Shown: positions 8,276-16,886 of the stretch, piece after piece
How the letters are laid out: every line of letters begins with the position of its first letter
How positions within the stretch are numbered: the first letter of the stretch is position 1
Source: Peptoniphilus_A harei_B
GTDB taxonomy: Bacteria; Bacillota; Clostridia; Tissierellales; Peptoniphilaceae
Direction of reading: 5' to 3'
DNA length: 64,000 nt
Assembly (NCBI GenBank): GCA_032560695.1
Contig: JAWGHR010000001.1
Location: forward strand, 124,001-188,000
The notes under the pieces: generated by a model
Told to the model about the DNA's origin: nothing
The model's input: only the letters and a program-made list of their open reading frames with translations
Database searches by the model: none
Program-made: the position numbers and the translations under genes

Positions 8276-9187
8276 TTATGAAATTTCTTCTACTTCTACA
8301 CTATTCATTATTTTTTTAATAGAGCTCATTTCAATTTTATCTTTTTCTACAAAATTTTCCCACACTCCACAAGAGATTGCAAGTTTTATTGAAGTTATAA
8401 AGTCATAATCCCTATCAAGAGCTATAGCAAGACCAGAGAGACATAAACTTGTGTCAAACTTTTCGGTTAAAATTTTATATTCTAACTTTTCTTTATTTAT
8501 ATAAGCCCTATAATTTTTTTCTTCTGTAGAGATAATTGTTGCCCTTTTACTATTAACAAAAACAATTTTAGTTCCAGACTTTATAAAATTTTTGTTAAAT
8601 TCAATTACTTCTCCAGTATAATTTATTTTTTTGTCTTTCTCTATATCCTTTTTATCAAACATAAGAATATAAGGATTAGTCTTTTCTATTTTTTCAAGAT
8701 TTCTTGGGTTTACAGCAACCTTAACATTGTTTTGGTAACAAATCTTTACGAGTTTTTCATAAATATCATCATCTAAACCCTTTAAATCAATTTTAGGAAT
8801 AACAACTATCTTTTTATTGTAAAGAGACCTTTCAAAGGAGTTTAATATGTCAGACCTGTCCTCCATGGTTATTCTGGGATCTTCAGTCCTATAAGTTTTT
8901 TTAGAATCTTTCGATTTTATTAGCACTTCCTCTACATTTTCATCCTTAAGTCCTGTATAGTTAACATCTATCCCCAATTGACTCAATGATAATGCAATTT
9001 CTCTGCCTCTCTTATTGCCTTTTAGCATAAAAACTTCTGAGTCTATGCCAAGTTTTTTTGCAAAGAGAGACATATATATTCCATGCCCGCTAGGATAAAT
9101 CTTTGAGGACTCAATAATACTATCTGAATCATCCTTTAAATTAAATTCTCTAACAATTTTTGGATTAAAGTCACAATAAAGAATCAT
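8276..9187 (-). CDS. PfkB-family sugar kinase-like protein, degenerate active site
   Basis: 303 residues matching the overall plan of 1-phosphofructokinase/tagatose-6-phosphate kinase (PfkB fold): N-terminal substrate lobe with GHGIYMSLFAKKLG, central KIVVIPKIDLKG and VAVNPRN, and a C-terminal helix region FDTSLCLSGLAIALDRDYDF. The usual GAGD motif that forms the anion hole is replaced by EKFD; the Asp (residue 245) remains but all glycines are gone. It may be an inactive or regulatory relative. It lies four bases after phosphoglucomutase, so sugar-phosphate metabolism is the likely context. Confidence 0.6.
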   Translation of the reverse strand: MILYCDFNPKIVREFNLKDDSDSIIESSKIYPSGHGIYMSLFAKKLGIDSEVFMLKGNKRGREIALSLSQLGIDVNYTGLKDENVEEVLIKSKDSKKTYRTEDPRITMEDRSDILNSFERSLYNKKIVVIPKIDLKGLDDDIYEKLVKICYQNNVKVAVNPRNLEKIEKTNPYILMFDKKDIEKDKKINYTGEVIEFNKNFIKSGTKIVFVNSKRATIISTEEKNYRAYINKEKLEYKILTEKFDTSLCLSGLAIALDRDYDFITSIKLAISCGVWENFVEKDKIEMSSIKKIMNSVEVEEIS

Positions 9188-9191
9188 TTTT

Positions 9192-10856
9192 TCACCTACT
9201 TGTATGAATTTTTTCCATTATCTCTTCTTTCATAATATTTATTTTTTCCTTTGCTTCATACTTATCATCAGATACAACGTAAGCATAAATTTTTAACTTT
9301 GGTTCAGTACCTGAAGGTCTAAGGGCAAACCAAGTTTCTTCATCAAAATAAAATTTCAGAAGGTCTTGTGGGTTTTCTTCATCCTTTATAAAGTCATCTT
9401 TTTTCTTTAAATCGCCAATTTTTTCAAAGGAATCCAGCTCTCTGAAACTTTCCATAATTTTTTTCATTGTAGCACTTCCATCTTTTCCTTCAAAATAAAC
9501 TGAGTCAAGATATTCTTCAAAATATCCATACTTTTTGTAAATCTCTTCAATGTAATCTTTGATTTTAAGATTTCTCTTCTTTAGATATCCTGCCATCTCT
9601 GCAATTATCATAGAAGTTCCTACGGCATCCTTGTCTCTAATGTGGTTCCCAATTACATAACCAATGGATTCTTCATATCCAAAGATAAAGTTATGCTCTT
9701 TACTTTCATCCCAAATATTTGGCAAGTTACAAATATTTTTAAATCCTGTTAAAGTTTCAAAAACTTCAACATCGTAGTCTTTAGCAATCTTTTTAATTAG
9801 GTCAGCACTTACCACTGTCTTGACAAAGGCAGAATTCTCAATGTTTTTTTGAATATTCATTTCAAGTAAGAAGTTTCCTAATATAAATCCCATTTGGTTG
9901 CCGCTAATTCTTAAAATTTCATCTCCCATTTCAAGAACCGCAACCCTATCGGAGTCTGGATCAGTTGCAATAATTATATCTGCATCTTCTTTTTTTGCAA
10001 GTTCTATGGCCTTGTCGAAAGCTCTTATATCTTCTGGATTTGGATTAGATACATTAATAAAGTCTCCATCAGGATTTTCTTGTTCAGGAACAACATAAAC
10101 ATTATTAAATCCTCTTTTTGCTAAGACCTTCCTAACATATTTATTACCGCAACCACTTAGTGGAGTGTAAACAATTTTAATATCTTTATCTATATCATTT
10201 GTTAAGGATAGACTTAGAGTGTCTTTATAAAAAGAATTTATTACTTTTTCTCCTAAAAATTTAATCTCTTTATACTCACTTAAATTTTTTAGACTGTTGA
10301 AGTCAAAATCTAAAATATTTATATTTTTTGATTTTTCTTCAATTGCCTCTGCAATATCATTTAGAATTTGGGATCCCTTTTCCCAATATAATTTAAATCC
10401 ATTATAATTTTTTGGATTGTGTGATGCAGTAATCATTATTCCAGAAATTGTCTTTAAATATCTTATAGCATAAGCTAAAAGTGGAGTTGGGCAAATTCCT
10501 GGAAATAAATAAACTTTTATACCCCTATCAGCCAATATTTTTGCAGTCAGAATAGAAAATTCATAAGACCCATGTCTTATATCACGGCCAATTACAACTC
10601 CCCTATTTTTTGCATCTTCTCCAAGTTCATCTACTAATTCAGCAAGGGCAAGGGCAGTCTTACCTACAGTCAAATAATTCATCCTATTTGTTCCTGGTCC
10701 AAGAATTCCACGAAGGCCAGCTGTACCAAATTCAAGATCTTTGTAAAAACTATCTTCTATTTCTTCTTCATTATCTTTCATTTTTAATAGTTCTTTTTTT
10801 AAGTCTTGGCTTACTTTATCACTTCTAAGCCACTCTTCATAAATATCTCTATACAT
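9192..10856 (-). CDS. pgcA: Phosphoglucomutase / phosphomannomutase
   Basis: Interconverts hexose 1- and 6-phosphates, feeding glycolipid and wall sugar synthesis. 554 residues, the PgcA length. Visible sites: LEFGTAGLRG near residue 40, active-site serine loop TASHNPKNYNG, magnesium loop DPDSDR, sugar loop GYEESIGY and phosphate-binding RPSGTEPKLKIY at the C terminus. SD GGAG before ATG 10856; two bases separate it from the ybaK stop, so the genes are co-transcribed. Confidence 0.94.
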   Translation of the reverse strand: MYRDIYEEWLRSDKVSQDLKKELLKMKDNEEEIEDSFYKDLEFGTAGLRGILGPGTNRMNYLTVGKTALALAELVDELGEDAKNRGVVIGRDIRHGSYEFSILTAKILADRGIKVYLFPGICPTPLLAYAIRYLKTISGIMITASHNPKNYNGFKLYWEKGSQILNDIAEAIEEKSKNINILDFDFNSLKNLSEYKEIKFLGEKVINSFYKDTLSLSLTNDIDKDIKIVYTPLSGCGNKYVRKVLAKRGFNNVYVVPEQENPDGDFINVSNPNPEDIRAFDKAIELAKKEDADIIIATDPDSDRVAVLEMGDEILRISGNQMGFILGNFLLEMNIQKNIENSAFVKTVVSADLIKKIAKDYDVEVFETLTGFKNICNLPNIWDESKEHNFIFGYEESIGYVIGNHIRDKDAVGTSMIIAEMAGYLKKRNLKIKDYIEEIYKKYGYFEEYLDSVYFEGKDGSATMKKIMESFRELDSFEKIGDLKKKDDFIKDEENPQDLLKFYFDEETWFALRPSGTEPKLKIYAYVVSDDKYEAKEKINIMKEEIMEKIHTSR

Positions 10857-10858
10857 AC

Positions 10859-11329
10859 TTACTCCTTTTTTATATCAGCAAATTCTCCACCAATTAGACC
10901 AACTAGTTCCTTGGGATTTAATTTTATTTGCATTCCAACTTTTCCACCACTGACATAGAAGAAATCAAAATCTTCTGCCGAAAAATCCACAAAAGTTTTA
11001 AATTCTTTTTTCATTCCAACTGGTGAACAACCTCCATGGACGTAACCAGTTAGTGGCAATAACTTTTTTTGTGGAATCATTTCAACTTTTTTTGAACCTG
11101 ATACCTTTGCAGCTTTTTTTAAGTCAAGTTCTGATGACACAGGAACAACAAATACGAAATGTTCTCCTTCTTTAGCTTCTGTTACAAGAGTTTTAAAAAC
11201 CCTGTCTTTATCTTCTCCTAATTTTTCAGCCACATCTACTCCACCTATTCCATCCTTAGTGGAGTATTCAATTATTTCAAAATTTATATTTTCACTTTCT
11301 AGAATTCTCATTGCATTAGTTTTTTTCAT
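10859..11329 (-). CDS. ybaK: Cys-tRNA(Pro)/Cys-tRNA(Cys) deacylase YbaK/EbsC
   Basis: 156 residues of the YbaK editing-domain family, which removes cysteine wrongly loaded on tRNA(Pro) in trans to prolyl-tRNA synthetase. Conserved Lys46 (VFKTLV), the GSKKVEMIP turn and the GYVHGGCSPVGMKK loop are all present, and the length is standard. SD AAGGTG precedes ATG 11329. First gene of the operon running to 7711. Confidence 0.92.
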   Translation of the reverse strand: MKKTNAMRILESENINFEIIEYSTKDGIGGVDVAEKLGEDKDRVFKTLVTEAKEGEHFVFVVPVSSELDLKKAAKVSGSKKVEMIPQKKLLPLTGYVHGGCSPVGMKKEFKTFVDFSAEDFDFFYVSGGKVGMQIKLNPKELVGLIGGEFADIKKE

Positions 11330-11429
11330 AAAATCACCTTTTCATCTATTTTAATTTTACAACAAAAAATTTTTTTCTTCATCTATTTAAAACTTTTTGA
11401 TTATATTTTAAAATAAATTTCTCCAATAA

Positions 11430-11452
11430 AAAAACCGGCTCATTGCCAGCTT
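11430..11452 (-). terminator. Terminator of the chorismate/pABA operon
   Basis: Minus-strand stem AGCTGGC / GCCGGTT (11446-11452 with 11434-11440, G-U pairs allowed), followed by seven T. It starts two bases past the pabC stop. Confidence 0.75.
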
Positions 11453-11454
11453 TT

Positions 11455-12168
11455 TTAAAAACCAAATTTTTTCAAATCATTTTGAATTACTTTTGTTATT
11501 TCATTTTTATTAAATTTTTCATCGTTAATCGATAAGACATTTCTAACTCCCATTAGTGAATTGGAAATAAAGGCTTCATCAAAGATATCTATATCTTTAA
11601 TACTAATCACATCTTCTTTAACTTTATAAGTTTCCAAAATGTAGTCCCTCATAGTGCCATTTAAAAGTCCCGAAGAAGTAGTGGGAGTGAAAATTTCTCC
11701 ATCTCTTACAAAAAATATATTCGCAAAGGAAGTTTCACAAACTTCTTCTCTCTCATTTATAAAAAGAGCTGAATCATATCTCAGGTCTTGTGCCCACCTA
11801 TGCTCCATTATATTTTCATAATAGGAGAGGCTCTTATGATAAATCATTTTTGAAGATGAATTTCTCCGAACCTCAGAAACAATTAATTTATAATTTTTAT
11901 TATCTTCTCTATAATCGTCAGGTCTACTTGTCAGTATAAAGTTTTTATCAGAAACAATTAGCTTTAAAGCAAAATTTTTCTCTTCAGAAGATTTTATATA
12001 ATCATAAATTTTTTCTTCATCAATATCTTTTTCGATTCCAAAGAATTTCAAAGATTTTTCTAGTCTACTTAAATGCTTATCAAGAAAGAGAGGCTTTCCA
12101 TCCACTACCTTGATAGTTTCAAAGGCTCCCCTTCCAAAGGAATAACCATCATCAAATTCTATTTTCAT
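11455..12168 (-). CDS. pabC: Aminodeoxychorismate lyase (class IV aminotransferase fold)
   Basis: Releases pyruvate from 4-amino-4-deoxychorismate to give p-aminobenzoate for folate; PLP enzyme in the cytosol. About 237 residues with fold-type IV landmarks: FGRGAFETIKV, LDKHLSRLE, the lysine region FALKLIVSD, EVCETSFANIFFV and TPTTSSGLLNGTMRD. Without the pabAB neighbour it could also be read as branched-chain or D-amino acid aminotransferase, but context settles it. A TTG at 12180 overlaps the GAGGAA site; ATG 12168 is the better start. It overlaps the DAHP synthase stop by 17 bases. Confidence 0.85.
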   Translation of the reverse strand: MKIEFDDGYSFGRGAFETIKVVDGKPLFLDKHLSRLEKSLKFFGIEKDIDEEKIYDYIKSSEEKNFALKLIVSDKNFILTSRPDDYREDNKNYKLIVSEVRRNSSSKMIYHKSLSYYENIMEHRWAQDLRYDSALFINEREEVCETSFANIFFVRDGEIFTPTTSSGLLNGTMRDYILETYKVKEDVISIKDIDIFDEAFISNSLMGVRNVLSINDEKFNKNEITKVIQNDLKKFGF

Positions 12169-12940
12169 TGAATTCCTCAAATTGTTTTACAATTTTTTCA
12201 TAGGTATCGTAACCTATTGTTTGGGCCGCATCACTTTTAGCTTGGTCTGGGTTTGGATGAACTTCAACCATAACACCATCAAGTCCAAGAGCAAGGACTG
12301 CTTTCACCATTGGTTCAACAAGTTCTCTTCTTCCTGTTCCATGGCTTGGATCTACTATTACAGGATAACCAGTTTTTTCTTTTATCATGTAAGCTCCTGC
12401 AAGATCAAGAGTGTTCCTCATTTCAGTTTCAAAGGTTCTAATTCCTCTTTCGCAGAAAATTATATTTTCATTACCTTCAACTTCAATATATTTTGCTGCC
12501 ATTTCCCACTCTTTTAGAGTTGCAGAAAATCCTCTCTTTAAAATTACTGGCTTATTAGTCTTGCCAATCTTTTTTAAGAGAGCATAATTGTACATATTTC
12601 TAGATCCAATTTGAAAAACATCTACATAATCTTTAATTAGTTCAACGTGGTCTTCGCTTAAGACTTCAGTTATTACTGGAAGGTCAGCTTCCTTTGATGC
12701 CTCATTTAAATATTTAACAGCTTCAAAGCCTAAACCCTGAAAATCAAAGGGAGATGTCCTAGGCTTAAAAGCCCCACCTCTTATTATGTCAACGCCAAAT
12801 CTTTTTAGGTCTTTGGCTTCTTCTAATATGTGGTCTCGTGATTCAATAGAGCATGGCCCAGCAATTAATATGGGCTTGCCGTCTCCAAGATTTATGTCTC
12901 TAATTTTTACAATTTTAGCTTTGCTTAAATTTTCTCTCAT
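12152..12940 (-). CDS. aroF: 3-deoxy-7-phosphoheptulonate synthase, type I-beta
   Basis: First step of the shikimate pathway, condensing PEP with erythrose 4-phosphate. 262 residues with ILIAGPCSIESR, GGAFKPRTSPFDFQGLG, the metal and substrate sites FQIGSRNM, LKRGFSATLKEW and VDPSHGTGRR. It is the KDO8P-like I-beta form and is only the catalytic barrel: neither the N-terminal ferredoxin-like nor chorismate mutase regulatory domain is present. A TTG at 12961 is open but lies before the GAGGGA site; ATG 12940 comes one base after the pabAB stop and suits reinitiation. Confidence 0.93.
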   Translation of the reverse strand: MRENLSKAKIVKIRDINLGDGKPILIAGPCSIESRDHILEEAKDLKRFGVDIIRGGAFKPRTSPFDFQGLGFEAVKYLNEASKEADLPVITEVLSEDHVELIKDYVDVFQIGSRNMYNYALLKKIGKTNKPVILKRGFSATLKEWEMAAKYIEVEGNENIIFCERGIRTFETEMRNTLDLAGAYMIKEKTGYPVIVDPSHGTGRRELVEPMVKAVLALGLDGVMVEVHPNPDQAKSDAAQTIGYDTYEKIVKQFEEFNENRI

Positions 12941-12941
12941 T

Positions 12942-14957
12942 TTAATTTTTGCTTCCCTCAATATCTATTTCATCAAAATTATTGTAATAAGATTGGAGTG
13001 CAAGAAGTGAACCCTTAGCTTTTAAGACAATTTCATCAAATTCTTCTTCTTCGTCTGATAAAAGAATTATGGCTCCTCCAACTCCAATTGTAGCTTTATC
13101 TTCTTCGATAAGAGCCGTCCTTATAACAATATTAAAATCCATTGTTGAATTATTTGATATATATCCAATTGTTCCTGAATAAACACCTCGAGGATAAGTT
13201 TCAAGTTCATCAATTATCTCTAAGGTCCTCTTTTTTGGTGCTCCAGTCATGGAACCACCTGGAAAAGTTTTTTCAATAACTTCTATTATATCTACATCTT
13301 CCTTTATTTTTCCAGAGACTGTTGTTACAAGTTGGTGTAAGGTCTTATAAGTCTCTACATCCATAAGTTTGGGAACTTCAACAGATCCAATCTCACAGAA
13401 CTTGCCCAAGTCATTCCTAAGAAGATCGACAATCATTAGGTTTTCTGACTTAGTTTTTTCTTCGCTTCTAAGTTCTTCGATTAACCTTTCATCCTCTTCC
13501 TTTGACTCTCCTCTTTTAATAGTACCCTTAATAGGCTTAGTTGATACAATTTTATTTTTATCTACCCTCAAAAATCTTTCCATTGATGAAGAAGCGATTT
13601 TTAGCTCCTCAAGAGGCAAGAAGGCACTATATTGTCCAGGACTTTTATCCCTGAGCTCCATATAATACTTCTTCCCATCGATTTTGTCAAAGATATCAAG
13701 TCTATTTGTTAAACAAACTTCATAAGTTTCCCCTGCACGAATTAAATTTTTTATTTTTAAAATATCTTCTGTATATGTTTTTTTATCTTTTACAAATTTT
13801 AATTTTGGAAAATCTCTTTTTTCTTCTTTTTCTTTTTTAATTTCTAAATCTTCATCTAAAATCTTTTTTATATCTTCCTTCCAGTCTAGATCATCTCCGT
13901 AAGAAAGTAGATACAATTTCTTTTCTAAATGATCGTAGACAAGAGCCCTATCGCAGTATTTGAAATAGGCATCTGGGTAAGAATAAGAGTATTTATTAGA
14001 AACATTTTCTGTGTCTTTTTTCAACTCATAACCAAAGTATCCAATATAACCTAATTGATAATCAAAGGGAAGATCTTCGTCATATTCCCATCTAGGTCTA
14101 TTGGCCTTTAAAAAATCAAATATATTTTCTTCAAAGATTTCTTTTTCTTGCGAATCTACAAAAGTTTTTTCCACTAATTTTTTATCAACATCGTATTTTA
14201 ATATGTGTCCTCTTTTTTCACCTTGTAGACCAAAAATTGAGAATCTTGAAAGACCTTCTTCTACCTTGCTGCTATCAAGCCAGAGAGTCTTGTCATCATA
14301 AGCATAAAGTTTCTCATATAATTCACCTGTATCAAGATCTTTTTCAATTATTTCATATGCAAGCTGATTTTTATGATAAAAATCTCTAGTAATATTTATA
14401 AAATTTTTTATTAATTCTTCTCCACATTCACTTGCTATGGATTCTGGATGAAATTGGAGACCATAAATAGGTTTAGTTTTATGAGAAATTCCCATTACTA
14501 TACCCTCTGGAGTTCTTGCATCAATTTGAATATCATCAAATTCTTTATCCTGACAAGTGAGTGAATGATATCTGGTTACAATAAAATTATTTTTTATTCC
14601 TCTGAATAAACCCTTGCCATTGTGGTTAACAGAACTTTGTCTTCCATGCATTGGCTCCTCAGCTCTTACTACCTTACCACCATGGTAATAATAAATTCCT
14701 TGGTGTCCAAGACAAATCCCCAAGATTGGTTTATCTAATTTTTCGATTATATCCTTGCAAACTCCAAAATCTTTTTCCTTATCTGGACTTCCAGGACCCG
14801 GAGAAATAATTACATTGTCAAAATCTAAATTTAAAATCTCATCATATGTCAGCTCATCATTTTTAATTACTAGTGGCTCAATGCCTGAAACTTTTCCAAT
14901 TAATTGAAAAAGATTGTAAGTATAAGAATCGTAATTATCAATTATAAGTGATTTCAT
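12942..14957 (-). CDS. pabAB: Fused aminodeoxychorismate synthase (PabA-PabB)
   Basis: 671 residues. Residues 1-190 are a class I glutamine amidotransferase (PGPGSP at 53-58, nucleophile Cys82 in GICLGHQG, LQFHPES for the His/Glu). The rest is a chorismate-binding domain ending TGAPKKRTLEIIDELE and GVYSGTIGY. The motif PIKGT, with lysine, marks aminodeoxychorismate synthase; anthranilate synthase TrpE has alanine there, as I recall for E. coli PabB. Product goes to PabC three genes on. The start overlaps aroQ as ATGA. Confidence 0.93.
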   Translation of the reverse strand: MKSLIIDNYDSYTYNLFQLIGKVSGIEPLVIKNDELTYDEILNLDFDNVIISPGPGSPDKEKDFGVCKDIIEKLDKPILGICLGHQGIYYYHGGKVVRAEEPMHGRQSSVNHNGKGLFRGIKNNFIVTRYHSLTCQDKEFDDIQIDARTPEGIVMGISHKTKPIYGLQFHPESIASECGEELIKNFINITRDFYHKNQLAYEIIEKDLDTGELYEKLYAYDDKTLWLDSSKVEEGLSRFSIFGLQGEKRGHILKYDVDKKLVEKTFVDSQEKEIFEENIFDFLKANRPRWEYDEDLPFDYQLGYIGYFGYELKKDTENVSNKYSYSYPDAYFKYCDRALVYDHLEKKLYLLSYGDDLDWKEDIKKILDEDLEIKKEKEEKRDFPKLKFVKDKKTYTEDILKIKNLIRAGETYEVCLTNRLDIFDKIDGKKYYMELRDKSPGQYSAFLPLEELKIASSSMERFLRVDKNKIVSTKPIKGTIKRGESKEEDERLIEELRSEEKTKSENLMIVDLLRNDLGKFCEIGSVEVPKLMDVETYKTLHQLVTTVSGKIKEDVDIIEVIEKTFPGGSMTGAPKKRTLEIIDELETYPRGVYSGTIGYISNNSTMDFNIVIRTALIEEDKATIGVGGAIILLSDEEEEFDEIVLKAKGSLLALQSYYNNFDEIDIEGSKN

Positions 14958-15394
14958 TCTTGCTCCTTTAAATAATTTTCCAGATAAATAATTGCCTCTT
15001 TATATCCAGATATTCCCAATCCTTCAAAGGACTTTATAACGTAATCCCTAATAAAGTTAACTTGTCTAAAGTCTTCTCTCTCTGAAACTTTTGATATATG
15101 GACTTCAACTGTTGGAATACTCACTGCCTTTAAGGAATCAAGAATAGCAACGCTGGTATGAGTATATCCAGCCGGGTTTATAACAATTCCATCAAACTTT
15201 TGGTAGGCTTCTTGAATTTTATCAACTATAGCTCCCTCATGATTTGATTGGAAATGTTCAAGTTCAATATTCTCTTCATCAGCAGTTTTTTTTAAAATAT
15301 ATAAGAGTTTTTCATAGTTATCACTGCCATAAATCTTTACTTCTCTTATCCCCAACATATTTATATTAGGTCCATTAATAACTAAAATTTTCAT
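14954..15394 (-). CDS. aroQ: 3-dehydroquinate dehydratase, type II
   Basis: Dehydrates 3-dehydroquinate to 3-dehydroshikimate. 146 residues, the normal size of the dodecameric type II enzyme. Signature GPNINMLGIRE at the N terminus, catalytic loop following, SNHEGAIVDKIQEA, NPAGYTHTSVAILDSL and VEVHISKVSERE with the active histidine. The start lies 20 bases inside the preceding aroEK gene, with GGAAG nine bases before ATG, so it depends on translation of that gene. Confidence 0.95.
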   Translation of the reverse strand: MKILVINGPNINMLGIREVKIYGSDNYEKLLYILKKTADEENIELEHFQSNHEGAIVDKIQEAYQKFDGIVINPAGYTHTSVAILDSLKAVSIPTVEVHISKVSEREDFRQVNFIRDYVIKSFEGLGISGYKEAIIYLENYLKEQE

Positions 15395-16886
15395 ATTTTT
15401 CTACTTCCTTAAGAATTAAATCTAAATTTTTAATTTTATCCTCTATAACATCTATTTCTATATTGGCTAACCCCTCATAAATTTCTTTTCTTTCTTCGTA
15501 AAGTCTTTTAAGAGTCTCTAAATTTTTTGAGAGTGGTCTTCCAGATGTCTCTAAGTTTTCTAAGTCTCTATTAAGGTATACAACTAGAGAATTTTGCGAG
15601 ATGTAATCTCTGTTCTCTTCTCTAATAGGTGTTCCACCACCAGTTGCTATTACTATACCATTCTTCTTGCTAAGTTTTTTTATTATTTTACTTTCCAGAT
15701 TTCTAAAATAGATTTCGCCCTTTTCTTCAAAAATTTCTGGAATTGTTTTACCTTCTTCTACTTCAATTAACTTATCTGTATCATAAAAGTCTCTCTTAAG
15801 TTTTTCTGCAAGCATCTTACCCATACTTGTCTTGCCACATGATGGCATTCCAATTAAAAGGATATTTTCCATATCAAATTTTAATTTTTTATAAATCTTT
15901 ATAATTAAAGATTCATCTAGTTTTTTATCTAGAAAAAGTTCACAGGCAAAGAAAGCTTGGGCAACTAACATCATAAGACCTGACATAGTTTTAATACTTA
16001 ATTTTTCTGCATCAAGTATTAACTTAGTCTTTAGTGGATTGTAAATCAAGTCTATAACAGCATCTAGTTTCTTAAACTTAGTTAAATCCACTTTACACTC
16101 CATGTTGTTTGGATACATGCCAATGGGTGTTGCATTTATAATTACTTCAAAATCAGCAAATTTATCTATAGTTTCATAATTATTTTCGGTAGACCTACTT
16201 ATTACTACAGATTCCTTAGCTCCCTTATCCATTACTAGCTTTTGTAGCATCTTGCTGGCTCCACCTGATCCTAGAATTAATACTTTCTTATTTTTTAAAT
16301 CAATTCCATAAAAATCTAAACTATAGTCAAATCCAAAGTAGTCTGTGTTATATCCAATCAGTCTTCCCTTTCTATTCACTATGGTGTTTACAGCTCCAAT
16401 TTTCTTAGCAAGTTCATCTATCTCGTCAAGATATTTCATGGAAACTTCCTTATAGGGTATAGTTACATTTATCCCTTTGAAATTTCTTAAGTTAAAAAAT
16501 TCATCTAATTCATTACCTTTTATATCTCTCAAATTATAAGTGTAGTCTGCTAAAAGTTCGTGAATTTCCTTAGATTTACTGTGAGATAAATTTTCCCCAA
16601 TCAATCCATAAGTGAAGTTTTCATTTTTTATTTTTGCTGAAAGTTTTTTACTTTCTTTAAAAATTGAAGTATATATAGGGTCTACGATATTTTTAAATTC
16701 TCCATATATTTCATTTTCTAAATTTTTAATTATTTCTCTTTCCCTATTTTTATCTTCTGTATTTAAATTATTATTTAACTTATAAAGACCTACATCTTTT
16801 ATGATCTTCATTCTTTCTTCAAGAAGTCTTATTATTTCACTATCGATTTTATCTAAGATTTCCCTATCTTCTTTTAGATTTCTCAT
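15375..16886 (-). CDS. aroEK: Trifunctional chorismate mutase - shikimate dehydrogenase - shikimate kinase
   Basis: 503 residues in three parts. Residues 1-90 are an all-helical AroQ-type chorismate mutase; aligned by eye to the E. coli P-protein, Arg8, Arg25, Lys36, Asp45, Arg48 and Glu49 match its catalytic set. Residues 92-335 are AroE: GENLSHSKS, Lys146 in NVTIPYKE, NTDYFGF and the NADP loop GSGGASK. Residues 337-503 are AroK: P-loop GMPSCGKTS with Lys352, DTDKLIE, GGGTP and the SGRPL lid. AroE-AroK fusions are uncommon, and I know of no standard enzyme with this added N-terminal mutase. Start ATGA overlaps the aroC stop. Confidence 0.9.
   Translation of the reverse strand: MRNLKEDREILDKIDSEIIRLLEERMKIIKDVGLYKLNNNLNTEDKNREREIIKNLENEIYGEFKNIVDPIYTSIFKESKKLSAKIKNENFTYGLIGENLSHSKSKEIHELLADYTYNLRDIKGNELDEFFNLRNFKGINVTIPYKEVSMKYLDEIDELAKKIGAVNTIVNRKGRLIGYNTDYFGFDYSLDFYGIDLKNKKVLILGSGGASKMLQKLVMDKGAKESVVISRSTENNYETIDKFADFEVIINATPIGMYPNNMECKVDLTKFKKLDAVIDLIYNPLKTKLILDAEKLSIKTMSGLMMLVAQAFFACELFLDKKLDESLIIKIYKKLKFDMENILLIGMPSCGKTSMGKMLAEKLKRDFYDTDKLIEVEEGKTIPEIFEEKGEIYFRNLESKIIKKLSKKNGIVIATGGGTPIREENRDYISQNSLVVYLNRDLENLETSGRPLSKNLETLKRLYEERKEIYEGLANIEIDVIEDKIKNLDLILKEVEKYENFSY

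Noticed and set aside
12942..14957. Anthranilate synthase TrpEG
   Set aside because: The PIKGT lysine and adjacent pabC favour aminodeoxychorismate synthase; no trp gene is nearby.
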